DNA of 64,000 bases from Juglans regia (taxonomy: Eukaryota > Streptophyta > Magnoliopsida > Fagales > Juglandaceae): assembly GCF_001411555.2 (NCBI RefSeq), contig NC_049910.1, positions 32,955,150-33,019,149 on the forward strand, given 5' to 3'. Made by a program: the position numbers and the translations under genes. Below, one piece after another: positions 25,298-38,300 of the stretch (the stretch's first letter is position 1; each line of letters begins with the position of its first letter). The notes under the pieces were generated by a model. That model was not told the origin of the DNA and ran no database searches. It worked only from the letters and a program-made list of their open reading frames with translations.

Positions 25298-26320
25298 CTT
25301 TAGCAAGCAGTGAATATTCAGCCATGCATGCACCGTTTGCTTCTAATGGCTTAAATCATTCCAAGTCACTAAAAAAGGGACAAACTTAGTGAATTTTGCA
25401 TTTAAAAAAAAAAAAATAGTAGGACCCATGACTAGGGCCACATGGATCCAACATGTCTTGGGCATATTAAGACAAGATTAAGGAAAGGTACCTCTAAGCG
25501 GGCACCCTTTGTTGGGTCAACCAGAGCATATTTCCCCCACCTAAAGCACAGAAAGAAACCCTAAAATAGACAGCCTTGTTCCCATGTGCACAAATTTAAG
25601 AGCAACGTTCCAAAAGAACAACACCCTTTGTTCCCTATTCTCTCCTCTCTAGTCTCTAGCTACACCCTTCACACTTTATTAATGTACTCTTAATTTTCTG
25701 GAAGCTTAAGTAGCACATGAAGACTATACAACGACTACTTAAATTATATACTTGGCCCTCCGGCCTTGACATTTATATATACGCGTTATGTATACAACTA
25801 TGAAACAAATTAAAGATGTTCATAAGAATCAGATCATCAGAGCATTATTATGATCAGCAATGAACATGAACAGTATTCTTGATTTGGCCGGCGGGAACTC
25901 ATCCAATCGAGTGACTTGATCATCCTCATCCTCATGATTTTAATCGGTCTCTTGACGTGCCATCAAATAATTAAAAAATGCCAGATAATGATAAAGAGAT
26001 GTCGATTATATAAGAATACCATTTAAGTTTCTACTGATCAATATATATACGACACATGATCAGTTTGATCTATATATATTGGTGAAATGGGTTTAAAAGA
26101 GGATCACTTCAAAATTTAATATGATTAAGATCATTTAGGATTATATATTTTTATTAAGGTTTTGGATTTGGGGATATTGATGATCATCTTTTTCTTCACA
26201 AATCAACCCGTTTATATTCTTTATTTATTATTATTATTATTTCAAATCACTAGCTCGTTCAAACTCCTAATCATCAACAATATCAGATTTTCTAATTCTG
26301 TTTTGATTATATATATGAGA
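25298..26320. other. Intergenic DNA, nothing recognised
   Basis: AT-rich, low-complexity patches, no coding or repeat signal beyond short AT runs. Confidence 0.4.
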
Positions 26321-26322
26321 GA

Positions 26323-26323
<1 letters not shown>

Positions 26324-26361
<38 letters not shown>
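26324..26361. repeat. (AC)n(AT)n compound microsatellite
   Basis: About eight AC units run directly into about eleven AT units. Further AT runs occur at about 26521-26535 and 26558-26588. Confidence 0.95.
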
Positions 26362-26552
26362 GATTAATTTGGGAAAAGAATGAGATCATTCAGTTGACTC
26401 TACATGGTATATTATATGTGGCCTGGGACCATTTTGCAGCATCTATCATGCATATTTGTCATGATCAGTGTCATATTCATGTCTATATATAATTATATGA
26501 ATATTGTTTAATACATATGCATATATATATATATACAAGACCGAAGAAATTA

Positions 26553-26589
<37 letters not shown>

Positions 26590-26592
<3 letters not shown>

Positions 26593-27055
26593 GCGCCTTT
26601 ATTTTTTGTTTCTTGGTGATAAAAAAAAAAAAAGGTATTAATAATTATTAAATTAATTTAGTCTCAATATAATGTACCAGTAGAGATCATGAATGTTTTC
26701 AAGCAACAGCTCGTCGATGATCCGTAGCATGATTTTATATATGTTTGTAACATTAATTTGATTTGTTCGAATATTAATTTTTTTTTTTACATGCAGAATA
26801 TGTATGGTTTACTAAACTTCGTTGCTACATGATGAGCTTCCTGAAAACCTAATTTTACAGTTTTTGGAAGACCATTAATAATTAAGGTTTTTTGTAATTT
26901 TTAATAATTAATTTAACTAGCTAGCTACTTGGTTCGGGTGCTGTTAATATTAATTAATTCAGCATTATATATATATATATATAACTAATTAGTGACTCAC
27001 AAATAATTTTAAAAAATCAATATTATTGGAAATTCAAAAACTATGCGATACAAAA
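26590..27055. other. AT-rich intergenic DNA
   Basis: Poly(A), poly(T) and AATTAATT runs only; a short (AT)n lies at about 26968-26983. No gene signal. Confidence 0.4.
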
Positions 27056-27060
27056 TATAG

Positions 27061-27200
27061 GAGATGATCCAAAAAATATCTTACAAACTGATATAACTAA
27101 ATATGATACGTTAAATCGTCATTACAATAAAAAGATCAGTTCTGTACATAATAAAACACATCAACTTGTGAATCTTATTTTGCGATATCTCTTTGTGAAC
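27061..27200. mobile_element. MITE family C, decayed copy
   Basis: It keeps CTTACAAACTGATATAACT, GATACGTTAAATCG and CGATATCTCTTTGTG in family order. Terminal pairing is weak, so limits are approximate. Confidence 0.5.
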
Positions 27201-27688
27201 CAAACACATTTTAGAATTAATAATTGATCAATATCCCTTAATTTGGAGACTATATATAATACAAATTTTTCCTAACATATAAATTATTAGCTCTCGTGTA
27301 AAATGAATTATTCCAATATTATTCATTGTCTGCATCCTCTAACATCCTCTACCTAATTTCTTGTCAACGTACGATATATATTGCATGCACTAGTTTTTCG
27401 AAACCATTATTAATATGGCTAGCAGCTCCTAGCTGTAGGTACGTACGCACGTATATCAAATTAATTCCATGCCAAGATCCTGCAATTCATTCTCTTATAA
27501 ATTCTTATGATCTTTCATTGATACAGATCATATGATCTGTTTTTTTTTTTTTTTTTTTAATTTTTAGATGATATAGTCAGCTTGTACATTTTTGCCCTCA
27601 TGCATTATGATAGCATTTTTAAATGGATTTAATATCTCTGGTCAAAGAAAGATTAATTAATTGTAAATTTTCGTACGCTATATATACC

Positions 27689-27694
<6 letters not shown>

Positions 27695-27725
<31 letters not shown>
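27695..27725. repeat. (AT)n microsatellite
   Basis: About fifteen AT units immediately upstream of the LTR-like segment. Confidence 0.9.
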
Positions 27726-27728
<3 letters not shown>

Positions 27729-27746
27729 GATCTTTATCTATAGATG

Positions 27747-28290
27747 TTAGGGATTAAATTGATTGGGTCAAACATTTTGAAAACCTATCACTAAGCTGGT
27801 ACGAGATAAGCCCAATAGATAAAACCGGAAAGAGATAAGGTAAATAAATTAGTTCAGATTCTTAAAAGGAAAATATATCACAAGTCAAGTTGGACTCTAT
27901 CACTTTAAGAAAATAACATCTATATAAGGAGCAGCTCTCCTACAACTTGGGGGGACTCTGGACAGGTTTTGTACATGCTCTCTTCATGCAGTCTCCACCA
28001 ACCCTCTCGAGACTAAATTTTTCTATTGTATTGAGCGATATGTGACGTTATGAGACATTGTAAAATCATCACCTAATATAGTACTAGATGTTGCCCCTAA
28101 CAACCTGTGGACACAGGCTTTTATGCCGAATTACGTAAATTCTTGTGCCTTCCTTAATTTATTTACTTTTATTCGCTTATTTATTATTTATGTTATGGAT
28201 GAACGCGATAAACACCGAATTGAAGCTCGAATCACCAACGGGAGTCGGGGATGACTCTTTTTTCTTTTTATTTGCTTATTTATTATTTAC
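27747..28290 (+). mobile_element. Probable solo LTR, Ty1/copia-like
   Basis: It starts TGTTAGGGATTAAATTG and has a TATA box (CTATATAAGGAG, about 27918). The downstream segment ACCTGTGGACACAGGCTTTT, then GCCGAATTACGTAAATTC, is typical of plant copia LTR R/U5 ends. A second GCTTATTTATTATTTA block at about 28273 is a local duplication. No internal coding region adjoins, hence a solo LTR. The right boundary and TSD are not resolved. Confidence 0.55.
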
Positions 28291-28364
28291 GTCAATTTCT
28301 CGAGATTTTTTATAGGTACTTAATTAATACCGAATCATAAATTTGGTACGTACGAACACATGAG

Positions 28365-28365
<1 letters not shown>

Positions 28366-28400
<35 letters not shown>
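28366..28400. repeat. (AT)n microsatellite
   Basis: About seventeen AT units between the solo LTR and the CYP734A gene. Confidence 0.9.
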
Positions 28401-28402
<2 letters not shown>

Positions 28403-29139
28403 AGGGGAGACAAAACTTGATAAATTTTCATTAATCATCTTAAACATCATATTATTTGGTACGTATGACACATATATATTAATTAATTATATTTAGAAAC
28501 AAATCATTAAAATATACATGATGACCAGCTCATACGATCTCCCAGCAGCAACTTGCATGCATGTTGCCTATTCTTTTTCTTTTTCTTAATTCGAAGTCAA
28601 ATTACTCCCTTTTTCTACTTGAGGCCGGCGAGTTTGACATTTGTAAGTTAATTAATAGGCCGGCCATGCATGCTGTCATGCATTTGTTTAAAAATAAAAA
28701 TCACCTAATTATATGATCAACAATATTATTTTTAAAAAACTGAAAATATGTAACAACTTAAAACAATATTAAAGAAAAATTTAAAAAACAAATTCAAAAA
28801 TGAAAAATCTTAAAAAACTAAACTTATATATTAACATATATATACAAATAATACAATGGGCAGGGTGCTCTTCCTGGCCTCCGGTACTTGCCTAGCCACC
28901 CTCCAGGTGGTCTGGATCAGAATGAACTCACATTATACTCTTATCTCACTTTGTAAATACGACACTAGTACTAGCTTTCCATTATGTTAGTCATGTATAT
29001 GTGAGTGTGTGAATTAATGTGTATATATATCAATACTAGTCCCAGATTATTTGAGTGAGGATCATCTATTATTTGTATAAATATCAAGCTCAAATGTTGA
29101 TGGGCAATGCCATGAACTCGTCCCACTGGAAATGAAGAC
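28401..29139. other. Intergenic DNA upstream of CYP734A
   Basis: No gene or clear repeat. TGCATGCAT-type palindromes occur at about 28555 and 28665; these RY-like words are common by chance in AT-rich plant DNA. Confidence 0.35.
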
Positions 29140-29142
29140 TTA

Positions 29143-29335
29143 GGGGCTCGTTTGGATAATGAGATAAGATGAGATGATTTTAGATGAGTTGAATAAAATA
29201 TTATTAGAATATTATTTTTTTTAATATTAGTATTATTTTGAGATTTGAAAAAGTTGAATTATTTATTATATTTTGTGTAAAAATCTGAAAAAATTGTAAT
29301 AATGAGATGAAATTGTTTCTCTATCCAAACAAACC
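29143..29335. mobile_element. PIF/Harbinger-type MITE (A6)
   Basis: 193 bp from GGGCTCGTTTGGATAATGAG to CTATCCAAACAAACC, with TTA at 29140-29142 and 29336-29338. It lies about 440 bases before the CYP734A start codon, so it is part of the promoter-proximal DNA. Confidence 0.88.
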
Positions 29336-29649
29336 TTATAGTGTATAGCAATTTCCAAATTTCCAAATTTTAAGGCAAAGCTAGCATAAGGACCAATTTA
29401 GCATCTAACCCATGTAAATGATCATTATTACTTTTTACAGTGTGATTTGCATTTATAACTAAGCAGAGAAAAGAGAAAACAGGTATTAAACCTAATTTTA
29501 AAGATGATGAAGATCAAAACTTAATATATATGCAATTAACTTCGTTAATCTTTAATAATGTATATTGCGCAATTTTACATGTAGTGTAGCGAGCATTGAA
29601 GGCAGATCAGTACCATACAAAAAGTTACATATGCATGCATACATACATA

Positions 29650-29685
29650 CATATATATATATATAAGTATATATATAAGAAGCAA
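29650..29685 (+). promoter_or_regulatory. TATA-rich region upstream of CYP734A
   Basis: Several overlapping TATATAA words lie about 90-120 bases before the ATG. They are placed as a TATA box would be, but sit in an AT microsatellite, so the exact site cannot be chosen. Confidence 0.35.
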
Positions 29686-29771
29686 TTAAGCTGGCAGCTG
29701 TGCTTGTAAATATATACAGACGATCAGAATCTGCTCTCTTGCTTTACAGAATTCAACCTGAAATAGATAAC

Positions 29772-30731
29772 ATGAAGGATCAGCTGATCTCGTTTTGGCT
29801 AAAGCTTCTTGTCATATGTTTCGTGTTCTTAGTGTTTCTGCGAAAGGCCGTTGTATTGCTTTGGTGGAGACCCAGAAAAATTGAAGAGCATTTCTCCAGG
29901 CAAGGGATCAGAGGACCTCCTTACCGTTTCTTCATTGGAAATGTCAAAGAACTGGGGGTAATGATGTTGAATGCTTCCTCTCAGCCCATGCCTTTCTCTC
30001 ACAACATACTCCCCAGAGTCCTCTCTTTCTACCATCACTGGAAAAGAATCTATGGTACTAATCTTTCTCTCTTCTTTTTGTAATCGTTGAAACTCCCTGT
30101 TGCCTCCCTCCCTCACACAAAAACACACACAAAACCAGTCATTCTTTTTACTTTTGTTTCTAACATGTCAGGGTTTATTAATAATCAATAGATGATGATT
30201 TTTTTTTTTATGTAAATAGTTTGGATACATTTATAAAGTATTATAATGGTGGTTTTCTGAGTCATATATCTTCTCTTCGTCAGCTTGCTAATCGTCGTAG
30301 TTCTGGTCGTTCCTTTCAGTTACGATCGTGTTTCGATCTTTAGCCGGCCGGTTTCAGTTAGGGTACTTAATTTTTTTAACTTTTCTGGCTTTTCTTGAGT
30401 TTAGATGCTTGATGTTGAAGCTCATAGTTTAGATGGCCATCTTTCTACAAGAAATTCAAAAAACTTTATGTAGTAAATTTTCTATGTCTATGACTTTTCC
30501 CATTCCAGAGAAAAAAAAAAAAACAATGAAACTACTGATCATGAGTCCTCAGTTAAATGTTGTGGTTGACCCCCTTAGATGCGGTGTTTTCATTTACTAG
30601 CTAGATTCTCAATCTTCTCGTCCTTTTTCGTTTGTCTTATTGCTTCGTGTTGAATTTTTACTATGAAGTCGGATGTTTGGTAGTTGCTATACTTTAGCTG
30701 TCTTCTTCCTATCCTCATTTTCCTTTTGCAT

Positions 30732-30770
<39 letters not shown>

Positions 30771-33126
30771 GTCTCTCTGTCTCTCTGTGTATACATGTGT
30801 CTAGGGTCTACACCATGCATATGTCTACTAGGAATAGATTGTCATTCCCCTTTTCCTCATGTCCGTTTTAGCTAGACCTCATATATACTTACACCCCAAT
30901 GTTTTCCACTTACATGTCCTGGTCTCCATCTAGTTTTTCATTACATTTATTACCATAAGATTTATGTGTCGATCGTGCATTAATTACAGGTGCAACATTT
31001 CTTGTGTGGTTCGGACCCACAGTTCGTCTCACCATATCCGACCCAAACCTGATCAAGGATATCTTCACCTCCAACTCAGGCTTGTATGAGAAGATTGAGG
31101 CTCACCCACTCGTTAAACAGCTCGAAGGTGATGGCCTCCTTAACCTCAAGGGACCAAAATGGGCTCACCACAGAAAAATCATCACTCCTACCTTCCATAT
31201 GGAAAACCTCAAAGTAAGTTAATTCAAATATTAGACTTACCCTATTAATGACTGCGCGCTTGCCATCATTCATTTATTGCATGTTCTGTACATGTTTAGC
31301 TGTTGATTCCAGAGTTGGCAAAGAGCATGGTGGATATGTTGGACAAATGGGTAGCAATGTCAGACTCATATGGCGAGGTTGAAATTGAAGTTTCAGAGTG
31401 GTTCCAAACACTGGCAGAAGATGTCATTACCAGAACAGCATTTGGTTGCAGCTATGAAGATGGAAAGGCCATTTTCCGACTTCAAGCTCAACAAATGGAG
31501 CTTGTTGCTGATGGTTATGAAAAAGTCTTCATTCCTGGCTACAGGTCAAACTCTCTCTCCCTCTCTCTCTAATCGATTAGATCAATCAAGTTCTGGGAAT
31601 GATTAGTACTACGCATTTACGTGTGCTTTGTCACACAATATCATGTCCTTATGATCAGGTGGACGTCACAGGTAATAAGTACTAAAAGTTTGTTCAGAAT
31701 TAATTGACTTTAATCAAACCCGAATTCCTGTCTGGATATACCTATTTCGGAGCCGAAACTCGGATGACCAGTCATAACCATCCTAATAAATTTGACCTTT
31801 CCTTTTTCTTTTTGTTATTTTTCAGATTCCTACCCACAAAGAGAAACATAACTTCTTGGAAGTTGGATAAGGAGATCAAGAAATCAGTGATGAAGCTTAT
31901 TGAAAGGAGGAAATATAAGAATTATAATTCACATGATGGAGATTTATTAATGCAGGAGAAAACTCCAAAGGATCTGCTGGGGCTGATGATTCAGGCATCA
32001 GAGTCTTGCCCCTCATCACGTATAATTACTGTCCATGACATTGTGGAAGAAATCAAGGGCTTTTTCTTTGCCGGCAAACAGACCACATCAAATTTTCTGA
32101 CGTGGACTACGGTTCTTCTGGCTATGCACCCACACTGGCAGGTACAGGCACGTGAGGAGGTTCTGAGGGTGTGTGGGACACGTGATGTCCCCAACAAAGA
32201 TGATGTTGTCAAGCTCAAGATGGTAAGCAAGATATACATGATTAGTAAATATGTTAATTATATTACTATTTTCATGTATTAGTAGTTATATAGTAACGAC
32301 AAAGAATCATGTTTTTGTCTCTTAATTCGCACATGTTTGTTTCGTGGGAAAAACCACACTGCCACCTTTTGGTTTTAATATTGTATGTTGCTCCAATATT
32401 AATGGTGGGAACCTATATATAGTGGCAGTTTTGTCTTTTCGAATCAGCGCTGAGGATGAATTGGTTTTCAAGGACAAATATACATAGTATTACGTGTACT
32501 TACAATTTTACTTAATTATAAGATTCATTCTGTTAATTTTTTTTTAAAGTTTAAATTTTAAATTTTAAATTTTATGATTTTTAACATATCAGAGTAAATT
32601 TTTTATAAATTTTTTTAAATACATGATTTAACATTTTTCTATATGTATATATGTACAGCTGAGCATGATCTTGAACGAGTCCCTCCGATTGTACCCTCCA
32701 GCAATTGCAACAATCAGACGTGCCAAAGCTGACGTGGATCTAGGGGGCTACAAGGTCCCATGTGGGACCGAGATTTTGGTTCCAATCTTAGCCGTTCATC
32801 ACGATCAAGCCGTGTGGGGCAACGATGCTAATGAATTCAACCCGGGTCGATTCTCTGATGGAGGCGGGGCCTCTCGCGGAGCTAAGCATCCAACGGCGTT
32901 CATTCCATTTGGGCATGGAGTCCGGATGTGCATCGGACAAAACTTAGCAATGTTGCAGACCAAATTAGCAGTCTCCATGATATTGCAACGCTTCTCCTTT
33001 AGGTTGGCCCCAACCTATAGGCATGCACCGACGGTCTTGATGATCCTTTGCCCACAATACGGTGCACCCGTTCTTTTCCAATCTCTGCCCCATTATGTGG
33101 GGCCCAAATTAAATCAAGGGTTTTAA
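29772..33126 (+). CDS. CYP734A: Cytochrome P450 CYP734A (BAS1-like brassinosteroid hydroxylase)
   Basis: Exons are 29772-30054, 30990-31213, 31300-31544, 31826-32222 and 32659-33126, all GT-AG and in frame, encoding 538 residues. An N-terminal membrane anchor (about residues 8-30) is followed by LWWRPRKIEEHF and GIRGPPYRFFIGNVKEL. Later come the I-helix AGKQTT (333-338), ExxR as ESLR (390-393) and the haem loop FGHGVRMCIG with Cys475. The protein matches my memory of Arabidopsis BAS1/CYP734A1 closely along its whole length. These ER-bound enzymes add a hydroxyl at C-26 of brassinolide and castasterone and so inactivate the hormones. An AGKQTT in place of the usual AGTETT fits this P450 clan. 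All key residues are present. Intron 1 (935 bp) holds a long CT run. It stands alone among repeats, with a MITE in its upstream region. Confidence 0.95.
30731..30789. repeat. (TC)n microsatellite in CYP734A intron 1
   Basis: An interrupted TC run with CTGTCTCTCTG variants, about 200 bases before exon 2. Confidence 0.9.
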
Positions 33127-33626
33127 TATATATATATGATGCTCATGTGTTGAGTGACCAAAATACCCATGTATAAATATAATAATTCCCTTGCTTATTA
33201 ATTATAAGGTGCTAATTAATTAATTAATTTGAAATATTAATAATTCTTGGGATATCTATATATAGGAACTAAGAGACATGATATGAGTCATGAATTGTTT
33301 TGCTAGCTCTTGAATCAAGCATGCATGCATGCATTTAGTAGATGCATGGCTAACAATTTCTCATGTATTGTATATTTTACACAATTTAAACTCATTTTGT
33401 ATTATTATGAATTTTAATTGGTTGGATATTATATGTAATGGCAGTCAAGCTATATTACAGATCATCCTCTCTTCAAGCACTGAATTTTTATTGTACCACT
33501 TGGATCTGCTTTGTGTTTCATGTCATGCAGATCATGATGGTTCTATTTAAGCAATCAAAAATGGAAGATTTTTTTCTTTTATTTATGAATACCAATTAAA
33601 TCATTTATTACACACTGTAATTCCCT
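33127..33626. other. CYP734A 3' flank
   Basis: Presumed 3' UTR and downstream DNA. AT runs and a GCATGCATGCATGCAT run at about 33319-33334. No other gene seen. Confidence 0.4.
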
Positions 33627-33903
33627 TAAATCATTGTTTTAAGGTGGTGACAACGCCAACTTAACAATAATTATATTGGTAACTTAAGCAATAAGATTGA
33701 GATTTTACCCTTTATAATCAATACATAATCTCATAATCAAGATATTGATTAACAAACGGTCTCCGGATAATAAGATTGAGATTTTCTCCACTATGCCTTA
33801 AATTATTAAGTGAAATCAATCATTTTTATAAAATATATATTATTTTTTAGAAATAATCATTTCATAAAACTAGGTAAACGTGCTTTGCACGTTGCTCCCG
33901 CCT

Positions 33904-33937
<34 letters not shown>

Positions 33938-35318
33938 ATGAAGTCGTTTGTTTGGACCCTTCACACCTCAATGGAACTTTGTCATTTTGAATATATCAAT
34001 TACTATAATAAAAAAAACAAGTGAAAAGGTATCTGTCCTTAGTGAACAAGATGATATATAATAATAGCATTTGTGATCTTTCATATGGAATTGATCTAAT
34101 TATGGTTGGGTACCTTGTGACACACGAAAACAAACAAAATAGGGAACCTTTGGCTTTTTTTTTTTTCTTCTAATCAAGCATATTATAAATAAGAAAAAAT
34201 ACAAAAGTCTAAGGTGGATCCTTTCCACTATCAATGTACAAGAAGCAATTATAAATTTTATCTAAGAATAGGCTTCCAAAAATATGGTTGGTATATACCC
34301 ATTGTGCCACTGAGTGCGCATATCAATTTTGAGATCGATGTATTTTAGCAAATTTATAGTCTCGATGATGTTGGGAGATGTGATGAATGTTCTCAATGAT
34401 AGTTGAGATGTTCAAGAAAGGAGTGGAATCTGGGCTTTCAATGGATGTAATTATCGATTGGACATCTCCTTCTATTATCGCTAGACTTTGAGTGGAAGCC
34501 ATGTTGGATGTTAGCAGCGCTACCATCGCTTTTGCAACTAAAGGGATAGTGGTATGTACCTTTTCCGTTATTATTTTTAGAATGTCTCCACTGTGGTTTC
34601 TTCATATTGCTGAAGCTACGTACTGAGAATTGGTCACGTACTATTGCATCAAAAGAGAAACTTTGATAATTTGGAGGAGGAGGTTTCCATTCTTATTCTT
34701 TACTATGTTGTTTTAGTTTTTCTTTCCAAACTTCTTTATAATCTTCATATATGTGTTTGAGCTGGATATTTGCATCTTCAAGTGATAAAGATGTGTTATT
34801 GTGGATGATGTCATTTCTCTTTCTCCAAATAAAATCTAGTATTATAACCGCAAATAGTTGGAAGTGGTGTCTTTCCTCTTTTTGAAGTCGCAATTCTTTT
34901 TCTGGATAAATGATTATTCTGATCCAGTCTGATATAGAATCAATTGGCAAACTTGCAAGGTTTAAGGGCCAACTACTCTGTTGCCACATATTTATGATGA
35001 TAGGACATTCTACAAAGAGATGCATTGGAGTTTCTTTCTCCTGGTGCAGAGTGAACATTCTTTAGATTCTTGATGGGAAATGAATTTACCAATTCGTAAT
35101 TTAATAGGAAAAAAATTGCAAAGTAGTTTCCAAATCAGTAGTTTATGGCGATCATGGATTTTATGGCTCCACATTAGCTTGAATAGTGATATTGAGGGAT
35201 CATGTTGGGTTGTCACTTGGGCTGGCATTGTTGCCTGATAAGCTGTTTTGATTGAGTATTTTCCATTGTAGCTTAGTGTCCAAACAACTTTATCCTGCTC
35301 ATGTGATCTTGCTGAGAG
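33627..35318. repeat. Segmental duplication, copy A proximal part
   Basis: Starting at TTGTTTTAAGGTGGTGA this block aligns in direct orientation with 43409-45089, with about one difference per ten bases by eye. It includes the host flank and the 3' end of LINE 2. Copy A continues, after DNA deleted from copy B, at 41923-42685. Confidence 0.85.
33940..34154. repeat. Tandem host repeat hit by LINE 2 (left unit)
   Basis: The unit holds TATCAATTACTATAATAAAA, AAGTGAAAAGG, TTTCATATGGAATTGA, TATGGTTGGG and CTTGTGACAC. Related units follow the LINE at 41281-41520 and 41527-41690, and another is in copy B at 43735-43920. It is the insertion target of LINE 2. Confidence 0.7.
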
Positions 35319-38300
35319 TGTGATTTTTTATATTTCTAATATACTTTCCTGATTAAAGAGATTTTGCATTTTTGGAATATCTTAAATCTGAGGATTACTT
35401 TTTATGAGATCTGAAACTGTAAGAGTTGGAAGATCTAGGGCCATACCTTGGATTTGTTGTGGTTTGAAATTATTCAATGAAGGAACCCATGAATCTGACC
35501 AGATATTTACTGATTTTCCACTATAAATTTGGTAGCAGTGACCTCTGTTGAGCAAGTCTTTTGTTTTGAGTATTCCCTTTCACATGCAAGAATCAGATGC
35601 CTTTTGTGTTGCCTCTTAGAATGTTGTGTATTTAGCAGTTAGGATTGAGTGCCACAAACCATTTCTAGGTCCACTTAATGCTCATCCTGTTTTTGCTAGC
35701 ATTGTTTGATTCATCTTCAACATCAATCTAATACCCAAGCCACATTCTTTTTCGGTAGACAGATAGTTTCCAGGATTTTAGTGTCAAATTATAAATTTTG
35801 TCTTTTTGGAATCTCCACCAGAAATTTTTTAAGGCTGTATCAAGTGTTTTGCAGATTGATTTTGGCAGCTGGAATGAGCTCATATGTTATGTTGGTATCG
35901 TACTTACTATAGATTTGATTAGCATGGTTCTGCCTGGCTGGGCTAATAGTTTTGATTTCCAACCTTCCAATTTTTTCCCCAATTTGGTTAGCATTTCATT
36001 GTAGTTTCCCTTTTTGCTTCTATTGAACGAGGTGGGTAAGCCCTAGGGGTGTAACCGGTCCAATTTTGGACAAAATCTAAAACCGAACTGGTATGTATCG
36101 GTTTTGTATTTTCCAAAACCGATTACGCACCGGTTACCCTCCTAAACCGGTACTTCCAGTTTTACCGGTTTCTGGTCTTTTTATAATATATATTTCACAG
36201 TTTGTCATTAAAAATTTGTTTATAAAAAAAAAAAATTAGTATTAATTATAAGTATTAGTATTAGTTATAATTTTTTAGTAAAAACTTTTAGTATTAATTA
36301 TAAAAACTTTTAGTATTAATTATAAGTATTAGTATTAATTATAAGTATAACTATAATCTATAGTCTATATTAGACTATTAGTATTATTTATAAACTTATA
36401 TATTAGTATTAACATTTAATGTAATAATTTATAAATTATAATATGAAATTATTTCATATATATGTATATATAAATGAATTTATAAATTAACATTTAATGT
36501 ATAAATTTATAATTATACATTATATATAAAACTTATTTATATTAATATTTAATATATATATAATATTTTGTATAAAACTTATATATAAATATTTTATTTT
36601 TAATTTTTTTAATCAACGGGTCCGGTCCGGTCCAAAAAATCCCAAAACCAGAACCGGACCGATACCGGCCGGTTTTTACATTTTAAAAATCGGTTCCGGA
36701 CCGGATCGGTTCAAAACAGGTAAAACTGGTTCGAGTCGGACCGATTTTCCAGTTTGAGTTTATACCCCTAGTTTTACATCCATTTCTCAGATATTTCATT
36801 CTAGTTGATGCTGCTTTATAAGGCAGCCATTGGGAAATGGATGTTTTTATTGTTTGGCTTGTATTCCTAGTAATAAACATTGAAGATTTGCTCATATTTA
36901 TCCTGTCTTGACTAACTTTGATATTTTGCTAGACACTCTAAAATATTTTGAGCGCTTTTTTCTGTTACCTTTGCAAAGATAATTGCATTGTCTACAAACA
37001 ATAAGTGTGACATTGTTGGACTGTTTCTGCTAATTTCTACCCCTTCTAGTTTTTGTTGAGTTTCGGCCTTTAATAAGATTTTAGATAGAGCTTCTATGAC
37101 TAGTATAAAAAGAAAGGGTAATATTGGGTCACCTTGTCTGATTCCTCTCTGAGATTTGAAGAAATCTATTGGTGAACCATTGATAAGGATGGAAAATGAC
37201 ACTGTTGTTATGTACTCCTTTATCAAATTTATCCATTTTTTATTGAATCCCAGATTTTTCATCACTATAAAAAGAAATTTCCATTCCACCTGATCGAAAG
37301 CTTTTTCCATGTCTAACTTAATTGTCATCAAACCTTTTTTCTTGTTTTCCTTTTGAGATGGTGAAAAAGCTTATGGGCTATGATAGTATTTTCCTTAATG
37401 TTTCTACCTGGGACAAAGGCTGTCTGGAGTGGAGAGATGGTTGACCATGATTTTGGTTATAATCTTGTATTTGTAAGACTAATAGGGCAATATTGGCTTG
37501 AATTATTTGGACTTGACGTCTTTGGGATAAGAGCAATGTTGGTATGATTAATCTGTTTTAAAAGCTGCCCACTGCTAAAGAAATTTTGCACTGCCAGTAT
37601 GACTTCTTTCTTAACAATACGCCAGTAGTGCTTGTAGAAGAGGACCATCATTCCATCAGGCCCTGGAGCTTTGTTGCTGTGAATCTGTTTTAGAGCTTCT
37701 AATATTTCTTTTTCTTCTGGTATGACAATTAGAGATTCATTCTCTATGTCTGAGATTTGCTTATCAAACAGATTATCCAAATGATCTGGAACAAGTGGGT
37801 TTGAAGAGAAATATATAGTGCTAAAATGATTACTAAAAGTAGATTCTATAACAATAGAGTCCATTGACCAATTACTTGGTCCCAATTTGATTGATTCAAT
37901 AGCATTCCTTCTTCTTTAGATAGTTGTTGTCAAGTGATAAAATTTTGTGTTGAGATCCTTTGAAGTAAGCCAAGTGAGTCTGGATTTTTGTCTCCATAAT
38001 ATTTCTTCATATTCTCTTTGCTTGTGAAGTCTGTGTTGTAAAAATCTTTCATTTCTTGATTGGAGGGAGTCATAAGATTTCCTTGTACCTCAAGAAGTTC
38101 AATTTCAATCTGAAGTATATTGTGGTTGATTTGCGCAAAATGAATTTTGTTCCAAACTTTGAGTGCTTCTTTGGTTGACTTGATTTTCTTGCATAGAATG
38201 TAGGATGGATTGCCCAGATGAGGTTTACTCCACGCTTCACTTATTATTTGGTGGTTTAAAGGTTCACTAGTCCAAAATTCTTCAAACTTGAATGAAGGGG

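Noticed and set aside
29700..29771. Upstream extension of the CYP734A frame
   Set aside because: It has no ATG; the first in-frame ATG at 29772 gives the membrane anchor and expected length.
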